This document shows positions 23,829 to 31,667 of a DNA stretch of 41,521 nucleotides, in pieces (positions within the stretch are counted from its first letter, which is position 1; the number at the start of each line of letters is the position of its first letter). Below the pieces are notes generated by a model that was given only the letters and a program-made list of their open reading frames with translations, made no database searches and had not been told where the DNA came from. Source of the stretch: Oscillospiraceae bacterium (GTDB lineage: Bacteria; Bacillota_A; Clostridia; Oscillospirales; WRJC01). A program made the translations under genes and the position numbers. The stretch spans positions 1 through 41,521 of the forward strand of contig WRJC01000025.1 of assembly GCA_009782405.1 (NCBI GenBank). Direction: 5' to 3'.

Positions 23829-24740
23829 TCATATTCGATTCAATTTGCCGAAAAAGCAAGCCAAATTCAATTTCATGTTTACATTGTAGTCCAAATCCGC
23901 TTTGCATTCGCGGACTGTATTTTCCAGATCCAAAATTTTTTCCGCCGTATATGCGTCTGCCGCTTCTTTCGCTATTTCAAGGTCTTGAAAATACAAAAGG
24001 GGAAAATCTTTTTCGCCCGATTTTTCCGGATTGGAAATTTTGGCGATCAAAATGTCGCGCAGCGCGTTTTCCAAAAAAGAATAGAAATCGATCAGTTCGG
24101 GCTTGCCGACAATTTTTGATGCCAATTTTTGGTATGCCGGCAATTTGTCCGTTTTTTTTGCCAATATTTCGGCTATATGCTCTTCGTAGGCCCGCCCGCT
24201 TTTTGTTGCGGGGCTGCCTTTTGAATCCAAGGCGAACCTGACCGCCCTGGATTTCACAGTTTCGAGCAGCAAATCCGCGCTGCTCGCGGTGATTATGAAA
24301 ACTGCGAAAGGCGGGGGTTCCTCGAGCGATTTTAGCAGGGCGTTTTGGGCTTGGGGGGTCATGTTTTGCATGTCCTGTATGATGTACGCTTTCGCATCGC
24401 TGTCATTGGGGGCCAAATACAGCCCTTCGATTATTTCCCGCGCTTTTTCGATATGGAAAGACAAGCTGCCTTCCCCTTCGGGTTTGGAGACGATGATGTC
24501 GGGATGGATGGATTTTTCGGCTTTTGCGCAGGAGGGGCATTTTCCGCAAGCTTCGCCGAAAATATTTTTGTGCCCGGAATTTTGGCAGACGATGGATTTC
24601 GCCAAAACCTCCGAAATTATTTTTTTTTCCTCCCCGTTTTCGCCTTCGAATATGAAAGCGCCGGGGATTTTTCCGGTTTTTATCATTTCTTTTATGATTT
24701 TTACCGCGCTTCCGCTATTTTTTGCATCCGAAAAATTCAT
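23829..24740 (-). CDS. holB: DNA polymerase III subunit delta'
   Basis: Clamp-loader subunit, 303 residues. AAA+ fold with a degenerate Walker A (GENGEEKK at 33-40), as expected for delta', which does not hydrolyse ATP. A zinc-binding set C52, C65, C68, C71 (CGKCPSC) is present. NALLKSLEEPP is the conserved strand-helix and KSRAVRF occupies the place of the SRC box, with Ala instead of Cys. The C-terminal domain is shorter and helical. Six bases after darA and 18 before ricT, in the conserved Bacillota order. Confidence 0.93.
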   Translation of the reverse strand: MNFSDAKNSGSAVKIIKEMIKTGKIPGAFIFEGENGEEKKIISEVLAKSIVCQNSGHKNIFGEACGKCPSCAKAEKSIHPDIIVSKPEGEGSLSFHIEKAREIIEGLYLAPNDSDAKAYIIQDMQNMTPQAQNALLKSLEEPPPFAVFIITASSADLLLETVKSRAVRFALDSKGSPATKSGRAYEEHIAEILAKKTDKLPAYQKLASKIVGKPELIDFYSFLENALRDILIAKISNPEKSGEKDFPLLYFQDLEIAKEAADAYTAEKILDLENTVRECKADLDYNVNMKLNLACFFGKLNRI

Positions 24741-24746
24741 GACAAA

Positions 24747-25076
24747 CTACACTCTTTCAAAACGTTCAATGTTCAAGACAAAAATCGTGCCGCCTCCCAC
24801 CTGGACTTCCACGGGTATGTTCGACGAATTTATGTTTCCCGTAGCGAAAGCCATGTCGCTTGCCACGGCCTGCATGCGTTTTTTGCTGTATTTCGATATT
24901 ATTTCTATTGCGCCGTCTACTTCATCGTCATTTATGCCCATTATGAAAGTGGTGTTGCCCGACATCAGAAATCCGCCCGTCGAAGCCATTTTCGTGACGT
25001 GGAAACCCGCTTTCGTAAGCGAAGACGAAACAAGCACGCTGTCGTCGTTATGGACTATCGCAAGTATGAGTTTCAT
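24747..25076 (-). CDS. darA: Cyclic-di-AMP receptor DarA (PstA, YaaQ)
   Basis: PII-like trimeric protein that binds cyclic di-AMP; its target is unknown in the family. 109 residues, the usual length. Start MKLILAIVHNDD, then LTKAGFHVTKMASTGGFLMSGNTTF, whose TGGFL-GN segment forms the nucleotide pocket, and the C-terminal GGGTIFVLNIERFERV. The ATG follows AAGGAGG. The gene begins inside the last 29 bp of the yaaO-like gene, so expression is probably coupled. Placement before holB matches Bacillus. Confidence 0.96.
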   Translation of the reverse strand: MKLILAIVHNDDSVLVSSSLTKAGFHVTKMASTGGFLMSGNTTFIMGINDDEVDGAIEIISKYSKKRMQAVASDMAFATGNINSSNIPVEVQVGGGTIFVLNIERFERV

Positions 25077-26262
25077 TGCAAAAACCTCCTTTTTTGTGAT
25101 TTTCCTCTCCCGGGACCGTGCCGGGAACCCCGGGAGGGTACGCGGCCTTTTTTTGTTTTGGGCAAACTATTTCGTTGTCCCGGGAAAATTTTTCAAGGGC
25201 TAAAAAAAGCTTTTGGAAGTCGCCCGCTTCGTTTGATATGCTGGTCATCGCCACAACGGAGTCATAATCGTAAAATTCGCAAAATATGTTTTGCGAGGCC
25301 AAAAAATAGTAGAGTTTTTCGCCGGAACCGGCGCAGTTCAAAATTATTCTGTAAGGATCCCTGAGTTCTCCGCTTTCAAAAGCGAATCCCAAGTTTCCTG
25401 CCTTTTTTTCGAAAGATTCTATTTCCTCCAAAAGCCTGCCATGCATGAAATCCCCTTTTTGTTCCAAAAGATCCGCCATTTGCTCGACGCTTTGGAGGAT
25501 CAGATAAGACGGGCTTGTCGAAGCGAACATTTTCATGGACGGCCTCATGGTTTTTTCCTTGTCGAATTTGCTTCCGGCGAACAAAAGCGCGGCCCCGGTC
25601 AAAACGGGCAGTGTTTTGTGGATTGAATCTATGGATACATCCGCTCCGAGATTCATCGGGTGCATGGCCCCGTTTTTATGAAAGGCCAAGTGCGAGCCGT
25701 GCGAGTTGTCCACGATGAGGTCGAGCGAATGCTTTTTGCATTCCCGCGAAATTTTTCCGATGTCCTTCATGGCGCCGTAATAATCCGGGGAAGTGACATA
25801 CACGCCCAAAATGTCGCCGAAATTTTGCCTTTTCGCATATTCGGCTATTTTTTCCGGGAAATCCTCTCCGGGATAAACCCAAAGCGGCGCAATTTCCAAA
25901 AGGGTCACGGCGTTTGCAAACGAAACATGGGACGCCCTGTCGCAAATTATGCATGGGTTTGCGTTTTTTTTTGATTTTTTTAGTGCATGAACCGAAGCCT
26001 GCACGCACAGAGTCGCGCCCGCGCACGATATGAGCGAATAGATGTCGGCTCCGCCAAAATAGCATTCGGAGAGCCTTTTTTCCAAAGCGTAGACCAAATT
26101 TGTTTTTTTGTCGGGTTCGTACAAGCTGTCGGTGAAAAAAAGTTCGGTGAGGTCGAGCGAATAGTTCAAACCGTTTTTAGGCCGCCCTTTGTGGCCGGGC
26201 ATATGGAACCTGACCGGATTTTTTTTCGCGTACCCACTCGCCGTTTCGCTGAGGCTGCCCAT
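25048..26262 (-). CDS. Orn/Lys/Arg decarboxylase-family PLP enzyme (YaaO-like)
   Basis: Fold type I PLP enzyme related to arginine, lysine or ornithine decarboxylases, 404 residues. RFHMPGHKG (19-27), DNSHGSH (185-191) and SIHKTLPVLTG with PLP lysine K216 are all diagnostic. The last 30 or so residues (Pro/Gly-rich, then HKKGG) do not look like the family: they are encoded by a GC-rich palindrome (25107-25136) and by the darA ribosome site. The real domain probably ends near EIVCPK. ATG lies 3 bp after the P-loop gene stop. Product could be a polyamine; in Bacillus the homologue yaaO sits in the same neighbourhood. Confidence 0.9.
   Translation of the reverse strand: MGSLSETASGYAKKNPVRFHMPGHKGRPKNGLNYSLDLTELFFTDSLYEPDKKTNLVYALEKRLSECYFGGADIYSLISCAGATLCVQASVHALKKSKKNANPCIICDRASHVSFANAVTLLEIAPLWVYPGEDFPEKIAEYAKRQNFGDILGVYVTSPDYYGAMKDIGKISRECKKHSLDLIVDNSHGSHLAFHKNGAMHPMNLGADVSIDSIHKTLPVLTGAALLFAGSKFDKEKTMRPSMKMFASTSPSYLILQSVEQMADLLEQKGDFMHGRLLEEIESFEKKAGNLGFAFESGELRDPYRIILNCAGSGEKLYYFLASQNIFCEFYDYDSVVAMTSISNEAGDFQKLFLALEKFSRDNEIVCPKQKKAAYPPGVPGTVPGEENHKKGGFCNETHTCDSP
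25107..25136. repeat. GC-rich palindrome inside the yaaO 3' end
   Basis: CTCCCGGG (25107-25114) and CCCGGGAG (25129-25136) form a perfect 8-bp stem with a 14-nt loop. It lies 31 bp before the darA ATG, within codons for a Pro/Gly tail that is not family-like. It may be a small inserted repeat or an mRNA hairpin acting on darA. Confidence 0.55.
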
Positions 26263-26265
26263 ATG

Positions 26266-26676
26266 CTACCGCGTGTATTCGAGTATTTCGCCCGGCAGGC
26301 CATCGGGCGATACGGATGCCGTTATTATGCATGAAATGTTGGTTTTAGCCGAAAAATTGTCGATAAGTTTCAAAAAACGGGCGAATTCTTCCAAATTTTC
26401 TTTGCAGATCTTCAAGGCGGAATCGATGAAAACATGGGTTGTGTCGTAATTTGCGGCGCAGAGTCCGCAGACGAACCCGCAAAGGGCGCCCGCTCCGCAT
26501 ATTTCGTATTCGGACGTGTCGATCACGCGCGCCTTGTGGCTTACGTCGTATATCAATTTTTGTCCTTTTTCGATGCAGACTACGCTGCCCGAAGAATTTT
26601 TCACCGCTTCGTTTGCCATATCTATGAGCGTTTTTGTTTTTCCCGTCCCTTTAACCCCGACAATCAGTTTAACCAT
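26266..26676 (-). CDS. Small P-loop protein of unknown function
   Basis: 136 residues from the ATG at 26676, preceded by AAGGAG; the frame is open to 26787 but that part reads through a palindrome and is rejected. Walker A GVKGTGKT at 7-14 indicates ATP or GTP binding. VVCIEKGQKLIYDV and THVFIDSALKI give two strands, the second ending in a Walker B-like Asp. It resembles conserved clostridial proteins of unknown role found near the same genes. First gene of the run to recG; a TATAAT on the minus strand at 26779-26784 is a possible -10 but has no good -35. In Bacillus tmk is near this place, but this protein lacks thymidylate kinase features. Confidence 0.72.
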   Translation of the reverse strand: MVKLIVGVKGTGKTKTLIDMANEAVKNSSGSVVCIEKGQKLIYDVSHKARVIDTSEYEICGAGALCGFVCGLCAANYDTTHVFIDSALKICKENLEEFARFLKLIDNFSAKTNISCIITASVSPDGLPGEILEYTR

Positions 26677-26699
26677 AAAAATCCATTCTCCTTTGTATA

Positions 26700-26725
26700 G
26701 GGCAACCGCAAGGGTTGCCCCTACG
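26700..26725. repeat. Intergenic palindrome, GGGCAACC type
   Basis: GGGCAACC (26700-26707) and GGTTGCCC (26713-26720) enclose a 5-nt loop and are followed by CTACG. On the minus strand it reads GTAGGGGC then the stem, the same design as the element at 27665-27692. It lies just upstream of the P-loop gene ribosome site. Confidence 0.65.
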
Positions 26726-26823
26726 TATTCTTCCTGCGTTTTGCAATTTTTCGTCGCGCATATACCGCATATATAGCTATTATACACTAAAAAAATAAAT
26801 TTTCGGTGTATAATTTGTATATT

Positions 26824-27630
26824 TTAACGACACAAATCAATAACTTTTTTGATGGTTTCCGCCGTATCGGCGATCGGGCTGTATTCAAGCCCCACATATT
26901 TGCAATAACCCAAATCTTCGATTGCCTTAAACACGTTTTTGTAATTTATCTCGCCGGTCCCGGGCTCGTTTCTCCCCGGAACGTCGGCCACGTGGAAATG
27001 CCCTATCAAATCGAAATATTTGCGTATGGTGGGGATCAAATTTCCTTCGGTTATCTGCTGGTGGTATATGTCGTACAAAACTTTTACGTTTTTGCTCCCG
27101 ACTTCGTTGCATATTTCGAATGCTTCATATGAAGAAGCCAAAAAATATCCCATATGGTTGCAAAGGATATTCAGCGGCTCCACGATCAAAGTCACGCCGG
27201 AATCCTCGAACAGGTGGGCGACGTGTTTTAGCATCAGCACTATGTTGGCGTGCTGTTCGTACCTCGTTACGTCGTCGCTCCTTGTATTTCCGGTGGTTAT
27301 GATAAGCGAGGGGACGCCGAGAAACTGCGCGGTTTTTATGCTCTCTTCGGCGGCGTTATGGAAAGCTTCGAAAGCGTCCGGGTCTCTGGTGAGAAGCCTC
27401 TTGGCTCCAAAAACCTTGCTTGTTTCGGGATTCGCCGAATCCACGGAAATGCTGGCGATTTTCAACCCGTATTCGTCGATTTTTTCCTTTACTTTGTTTA
27501 TGTCCTTGTGCGACCAGCCCCAAAAATCCACGCAGCCAACCCCTGCCTCTTTTGCTGCTTTGAACCTGTCGTAAAAATCCGGGCATTCTTTCGTGAACAT
27601 CATTTCCAAACATGGCGCAAATTTTAACAT
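26824..27630 (-). CDS. Sugar phosphate isomerase/epimerase-like TIM barrel
   Basis: Xylose isomerase-like TIM-barrel protein close to hydroxypyruvate isomerase and inosose or ketose epimerases, 268 residues, cytoplasmic. Metal site candidates: E151 in LIVEPLN, D187 in LYDIYHQQ, H213 in GHFHVADVPGR and E249 in VGLEYSP. The pattern HVADVPGRNEPGTGEINY is typical of the Hyi-like group. It lies in the same direction as, and 96 bp after, the Gfo/Idh/MocA gene at 27727, with a palindrome between, and has a GGAGG site. The pair suggests a polyol or keto-sugar route: oxidation, then isomerisation. Confidence 0.88.
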   Translation of the reverse strand: MLKFAPCLEMMFTKECPDFYDRFKAAKEAGVGCVDFWGWSHKDINKVKEKIDEYGLKIASISVDSANPETSKVFGAKRLLTRDPDAFEAFHNAAEESIKTAQFLGVPSLIITTGNTRSDDVTRYEQHANIVLMLKHVAHLFEDSGVTLIVEPLNILCNHMGYFLASSYEAFEICNEVGSKNVKVLYDIYHQQITEGNLIPTIRKYFDLIGHFHVADVPGRNEPGTGEINYKNVFKAIEDLGYCKYVGLEYSPIADTAETIKKVIDLCR

Positions 27631-27664
27631 TTTTTTGTTCCTCCTTTTTTTTGGCGCGCGATAA

Positions 27665-27692
27665 GGGCAGGCACGCAGGCCTGCCCCTACGC
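27665..27692. repeat. Intergenic palindrome, GGGCAGGC type
   Basis: GGGCAGGC (27665-27672) and GCCTGCCC (27679-27686) with a 6-nt loop, followed by CTACGC. Same layout as the element at 26700, with different arm sequence, which indicates compensatory change. Confidence 0.65.
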
Positions 27693-27726
27693 TTTTTTAC
27701 GTATCCGCTGCTCCGCTGCAGAAATT

Positions 27727-28734
27727 TTAGAGGTTGAGATATACCGCTTTGCCGGTGTCGATGGAAGTGTTTGTGGCTATCGCGAATTTTATGGATTTTA
27801 TGGCGTCGAAATACGGCGAACGGATTTTTTGCAAGTCTTCGGCTTTGCCGGACTTGACCGCGTCGACGAATGTCCTGTCCAAGAGCTCCCCGCTGTCCAT
27901 ATTCGGCATTATTTCTTTCGTGCCGTTTTTGTCGGTGAACACGAGTTTGTTTCTGAGCACATAGTCCACCGTCGCGTCCTTGGCGTAGAAGGTGATGCCG
28001 CCTTTCATGCCGCCTCCTTCGACCATGTAGTCTCCGGTGAATATATTCGCCACGCAGCCGTTTTTGAAAGTCACGGCAGTCGCCGAATAATCTTCCACGT
28101 CATAACCGGGGAGATTGACCGTGTTCGGCTTCACCATTCCTTTTCCTGCGGCGGTGTAGAGCGAAACGGGTTCGCCGACGAGATAGCGGAGCAAATCGAA
28201 ATGATGGATATGCTGTTCGACCACTTGGCCGCCGGACGTCGTGCGGCGCCTCCACCAATAAACTCCCGGTATCCCCCCGACCCACGCGGCGTTGATCAGC
28301 CCTATTTCCCTGCCCTGGAGCAGTTCCCTCGCCGTATCGATCAGATTCTGGTACCTGTCCTGGAACCCCACGGAAATGATGATGTTGTACTGAGTGGCCA
28401 TGTCGCATATCTTTTCGGCCACCGCCACTTCGGTCGAAATCGGCTTGTCGATCATCATGTGCACTCCGCGCTTGATCGCCTCGAGTTCGATTTTCCCGTG
28501 CTGGTCCGGCGGGACGCAGACGTAAAGTATGTCCGGTTTCGCTTCGTCCAGCATCGAAATGTAGCAGTCGAACGCTTTCCCTTCGCCTTTGGCCGCCGCC
28601 ATTTTTTCGGCTCTTTCCTTAACGATGTCGTAAAAGCCCACATATTCGACGTCCGCATAGTTCTTGACCCTGCCGAAATGCCAGTTGGATATTCCGCCGC
28701 AGCCGACTACGGCCGCCTTCAATTTTTCGCCCAT
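27727..28734 (-). CDS. Gfo/Idh/MocA-family oxidoreductase
   Basis: NAD(P)-dependent dehydrogenase, 335 residues. Nucleotide-binding GCGGISNWH at 11-19. The usual EKP motif reads DKP (D96-K97-P98), still keeping the catalytic lysine. WWRRRTTSGGQVVEQHIHHFDLLRYL supplies the His/Asp residues expected in the active site. It precedes the isomerase-like gene at 26824 in the same direction and has a promoter at 28784-28811 shared back-to-back with the Sfp-type gene. Only distantly similar to the other family member at 13754. Substrate unknown. Confidence 0.9.
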   Translation of the reverse strand: MGEKLKAAVVGCGGISNWHFGRVKNYADVEYVGFYDIVKERAEKMAAAKGEGKAFDCYISMLDEAKPDILYVCVPPDQHGKIELEAIKRGVHMMIDKPISTEVAVAEKICDMATQYNIIISVGFQDRYQNLIDTARELLQGREIGLINAAWVGGIPGVYWWRRRTTSGGQVVEQHIHHFDLLRYLVGEPVSLYTAAGKGMVKPNTVNLPGYDVEDYSATAVTFKNGCVANIFTGDYMVEGGGMKGGITFYAKDATVDYVLRNKLVFTDKNGTKEIMPNMDSGELLDRTFVDAVKSGKAEDLQKIRSPYFDAIKSIKFAIATNTSIDTGKAVYLNL

Positions 28735-28783
28735 TTTTATACCTCCAAAAAAATAATATGAAATAAATGTTATGCTACCTATA

Positions 28784-28811
28784 ATTATACTGAAATATAA
28801 AATAAAGTCAA
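28784..28811 (-). promoter_or_regulatory. Promoter of the dehydrogenase-isomerase pair
   Basis: Minus strand: TTGACT (28806-28811), 16 bp, TATAAT (28784-28789), 50 bp upstream of the ATG at 28734. Confidence 0.75.
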
Positions 28812-28829
28812 GAATTTTATAAAAATATC

Positions 28830-28859
28830 TTGAAATTTTATTTAAATTTATGATATAAT
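28830..28859 (+). promoter_or_regulatory. Promoter of the Sfp-type gene
   Basis: TTGAAA (28830-28835), 18 bp, TATAAT (28854-28859). It points away from the promoter at 28784; only 18 bp separate the two -35 boxes. Confidence 0.7.
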
Positions 28860-28892
28860 TGCCTTGTTTGGCAAAAGGGGGGAGCCGCCGTG

Positions 28893-29525
28893 ATGCTTTT
28901 CATTTGCGAAAACGCGAAAAACGCGGAATGGCGCAAAAACGCGCCGGGCATATCAGACGAAAAAAAAGTTTCCGCCGCATTTGCGAAAAAGTGCATATGC
29001 GAGTTTATCGGCGAAAAAGAAGAGGGCATAGAAATAAAAATCGAAAAAAACGATTACGGCAAGCCCTATGTGCGAAAAATATGCAAAGAAAACAAAAAAA
29101 TCGAATTCCCCGTCCATTTCTCGCTCTCGCACAGCGAAAACATGATCATCTGCGCGGTCGCCGGATTGGAAATCGGCGCGGACTGCCAAAAAAAGAAACA
29201 AAAAAACATCAATGTCATAAAAAAGCTCGCAAAAAGATATTTTGCACAAGAAGAAAAAGTTTTTTTGGATTCCAAAGAAAAAGAAGAAGACTACATAAAT
29301 GGTTTTTATTCGATATGGGCGAAAAAAGAAGCTTACGTGAAATACACGGGGAAAGGCCTCGCCGAAGGTTTGGGCACTTTTTCGGTGACGAGCGAAACCG
29401 CCCAAAAAAATTATCTCGGGGAAGCCCGCTTTGAAAAAATATTTTCGGGAAAAGAAGATTTTTGCATTTATCTGTGCTATAATAAAAAAAACAAAAACAA
29501 ATCGGAAATAAAATATTTGGATTGA
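28893..29525 (+). CDS. 4'-phosphopantetheinyl transferase (Sfp-type)
   Basis: Moves phosphopantetheine from CoA to a carrier protein serine. 210 residues from the ATG at 28893, which has GGAG eight bases before it; a GTG at 28890 is the alternative. PVHFSLSHS and the magnesium motif IGADCQ with D97 (the usual final Glu is Gln here) are followed by WAKKEAYVKYTGKGL with W142, E146 and K150. Lysine-rich, with many A-runs in the DNA. No synthase or carrier protein gene is in the window, so it may serve the fatty acid carrier or a distant pathway. First gene before a sugar kinase, from which it is separated by 57 bp. Confidence 0.88.
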   Translation: MLFICENAKNAEWRKNAPGISDEKKVSAAFAKKCICEFIGEKEEGIEIKIEKNDYGKPYVRKICKENKKIEFPVHFSLSHSENMIICAVAGLEIGADCQKKKQKNINVIKKLAKRYFAQEEKVFLDSKEKEEDYINGFYSIWAKKEAYVKYTGKGLAEGLGTFSVTSETAQKNYLGEARFEKIFSGKEDFCIYLCYNKKNKNKSEIKYLD

Positions 29526-29582
29526 AAAGGCGGCGGGTTGCAATCCGCGCCGGTAATTGATTAAATTTTTCGGAGGTTTAAA

Positions 29583-30533
29583 ATGTTTGATGTCGTATGC
29601 GTGGGAAATATAGTGGCGGACGTGATCGTGCGAGCGGTGGACGGCCTGCCTCCCAAGGGGACTCTTGTCTATCAGGACAGCATATTGCTTTATAACGGAG
29701 GCTGCGCGATGTCGAGTGCGGTGGATCTGTCGATACTCGGCGCAAGAAGCGCGATCATCGCCAAGATCGGAGGCGATTCGTTCGGCGAGTTTTTGAAAGA
29801 GGTGCTATTGAAAAACAATGTAGACATAACCGGTTTGAAAATTTCAGAATATCCCACATCCGCTTCCGTGGCGCTCATCTCATCGGATTCGGAAAGGACT
29901 TTTTTGCACTGCCCGGGCGCGAACGCATATTTTACGGAAGAAGACATAAATTGGGACATCGTGGAAAAAAGCAAAATCGTATTTACTGCGGGAATGCTGA
30001 TAATGCCGGGTTTTGACGGTCAGCCCTGCGCGAATGTTTTAAAAAAGAGCCAAAAGATGGGCAAAATCACAATGCTCGACACAGCTTGGGATTCCGCCGG
30101 GCAATGGATGAAAAAATTGGAGCCGGCCATGCCCTACATAGACTATTTCATGCCCAGCGTGGAGGAAGCCGAAAAATTATCGGGCGAAACCGAGCACAAA
30201 AAAATCGCCGACGCATTTTTCGACATGGGAGCAAAACACGTAGTGATAAAACTCGGCAAAAACGGCTGTTACCTGCGCGGGGCGAAAGCGAGCGAAGGGG
30301 AATATTTCCCCACATATTCAAACGTCCGCCCCGAAGACACGACCGGGGCGGGGGACAGCTTCTGCGCGGGGTTTTTGTTCGGGCTTTCGAAAAAATATCC
30401 TTTGGGCGAATGCTGCAGGATAGGCAACGCCGTGGGAAGCCACTGCGTGATGAAAACGGGCGCCACGGCGGGAATCGTCCCTTTTGGTCAAATACAAAAA
30501 TTCATGCAGGAAAACGAACAATATTTACAATGA
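29583..30533 (+). CDS. PfkB-family carbohydrate kinase
   Basis: ATP-dependent sugar kinase, 316 residues. VCVGNIVADVIV near the start, GGCAMSSAVDLSILGA for substrate binding (the family GG.N.A region), and TTGAGDSFCAGF with catalytic base D258. Good GGAGG site. The 57-bp gap before it holds a GC-rich imperfect hairpin (about 29531-29553). It is followed after 17 bp by the lyxose isomerase-like gene, so the kinase may act on the keto sugar made by it (D-xylulose or D-fructose); ribokinase- or fructokinase-like roles are the alternatives. Confidence 0.9.
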   Translation: MFDVVCVGNIVADVIVRAVDGLPPKGTLVYQDSILLYNGGCAMSSAVDLSILGARSAIIAKIGGDSFGEFLKEVLLKNNVDITGLKISEYPTSASVALISSDSERTFLHCPGANAYFTEEDINWDIVEKSKIVFTAGMLIMPGFDGQPCANVLKKSQKMGKITMLDTAWDSAGQWMKKLEPAMPYIDYFMPSVEEAEKLSGETEHKKIADAFFDMGAKHVVIKLGKNGCYLRGAKASEGEYFPTYSNVRPEDTTGAGDSFCAGFLFGLSKKYPLGECCRIGNAVGSHCVMKTGATAGIVPFGQIQKFMQENEQYLQ

Positions 30534-30550
30534 TATGCGGGGGAATTATT

Positions 30551-31087
30551 ATGATTTCAGCGGAAAAAAAGATGGAAGTGATCGGCAAAACGATCGAATA
30601 TTTCAAAAAGGCGAATATCGAAATAACGGAAAAAGAAAAAAACAACATCGAATTCGCGGATTTCGGGCTTGGCGAAATAGACGTCACAGGACTTGAGATA
30701 TTGGTCTATGTGAATACCGACAGGGTATGCGCCAAAGAGCTCGTCATGCTGCCAAACCAAACCTGCCCCGAGCACCGCCACCCGTCGATCGGGGGGGAAC
30801 CGGGCAAGGAAGAAACTTTTCGGTGCAGGTACGGCAAAGTCTATCTGTATGTGGAAGGCGCAGAAACGAAAAACAGAAAAACGGAGCCGCCAAAAGCTCC
30901 AAAGGGCTGCTATACCGCATTTCACGAGATCGAGCTCAGCCCGGGAGAGCAGTACACGCTTTACCCGAACACGAAACACTGGTTCAAAAGCGGGCCGGAA
31001 GGCGCGGTGGTAAGCGAATTTTCGACGAAAAGCCGCGACGAAGCCGATATATTCACAGATGCCAGGATAATACGCGTCGAAAAATAG
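30551..31087 (+). CDS. D-lyxose isomerase-like cupin enzyme
   Basis: Predicted metal-dependent aldose-ketose isomerase (D-lyxose to D-xylulose, or D-mannose to D-fructose). 178 residues; the ATG at 30551 follows GGGGG and starts MISAEKKMEV. The longer in-frame reading back to 30086 lies inside the kinase gene and is rejected. The cupin metal site is clear: H75 and H77 (CPEHRH), a Glu in GKEETF (87 or 88) and H143 (NTKHWF). GCYTAFHEIELSPGEQYTLYP is the second cupin motif. Partner of the PfkB kinase upstream; both probably form a small pentose or hexose route. Confidence 0.88.
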   Translation: MISAEKKMEVIGKTIEYFKKANIEITEKEKNNIEFADFGLGEIDVTGLEILVYVNTDRVCAKELVMLPNQTCPEHRHPSIGGEPGKEETFRCRYGKVYLYVEGAETKNRKTEPPKAPKGCYTAFHEIELSPGEQYTLYPNTKHWFKSGPEGAVVSEFSTKSRDEADIFTDARIIRVEK

Positions 31088-31127
31088 AAAAAACAAGACA
31101 ACAAAAAAGAAAGGGAAGGGAATCAAA

Positions 31128-31667
31128 ATGAAATATTGCCCGAAATGCGGAACGCAAAATGAAGATTCGGCGGATTTTTGCATGCAATGCGGAGAGAATC
31201 TATCGCAGCAACAACAGCAGCAATACGGCCAGCAGCAGTTTTCTTATCAACAACCGCCATACATAGGCATGACGCGCGCACCCTCGACGGTGGTTCTGTT
31301 GTCGATTGTGACATGCGGGGTTTATGCGATTTATTGGTATTACAAAATCATGCAGGACTTGAACGGAGCGTACAACAGGGAAATAATGAACCCCGTTCAA
31401 TTTTTGCTTTTGTCCATGTTTTGCTGCCCGCTTTTGATCTGGTACATTTTCTATAAAATCGACAAAGGGCTTGCCGAATTGTCGTATTATGAAGGCGTGC
31501 AATACAAAGAGAATTTTACGCTTTGGCTTTTGCTCACTTTGGTATTTGGAATCGGCAGTTTCGTTGCGATGGTTCAGATTACAAACGGATTCAACGCTTT
31601 GTGGGCAAGGCGCTCCGGCGCTTACGGCGTAAACCCGAACCAAGGCCCAACTAACAATGGGTTTTGA
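31128..31667 (+). CDS. Zinc-ribbon DUF4234 membrane protein
   Basis: 179 residues. N-terminal zinc ribbon with C4, C7, C18, C21 (YCPKCG ... FCMQCG), then a Gln-rich linker (about 27-45), then the DUF4234 part with membrane segments at about 52-75, 85-110 and 130-150; STVVLLSIVTCGVYAIYWYYK is the family start. GGGAAGGGA precedes the ATG. Its 3' end overlaps the next gene by 11 bp. Function of DUF4234 is unknown; zinc ribbons fused to membrane domains are common in Bacillota. Confidence 0.85.
   Translation: MKYCPKCGTQNEDSADFCMQCGENLSQQQQQQYGQQQFSYQQPPYIGMTRAPSTVVLLSIVTCGVYAIYWYYKIMQDLNGAYNREIMNPVQFLLLSMFCCPLLIWYIFYKIDKGLAELSYYEGVQYKENFTLWLLLTLVFGIGSFVAMVQITNGFNALWARRSGAYGVNPNQGPTNNGF

Noticed and set aside
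26677..26787. N-terminal extension of the P-loop protein
   Set aside because: It reads through an intergenic palindrome; the ATG at 26676 puts the Walker A at its usual place near the start.
29531..29553. GC-rich hairpin after the Sfp-type gene as a terminator
   Set aside because: The stem is imperfect and no T-run follows, so a terminator is not supported; it may be another intergenic repeat.
30086..30550. N-terminal extension of the lyxose isomerase-like frame
   Set aside because: It is the shadow of the PfkB kinase in another frame, Arg/His-rich, with no family match.
31191..31257. CAG/CAA-rich stretch as a tandem repeat or CRISPR-like array
   Set aside because: It is simply a Gln-rich linker in the DUF4234 protein; units are irregular and coding.
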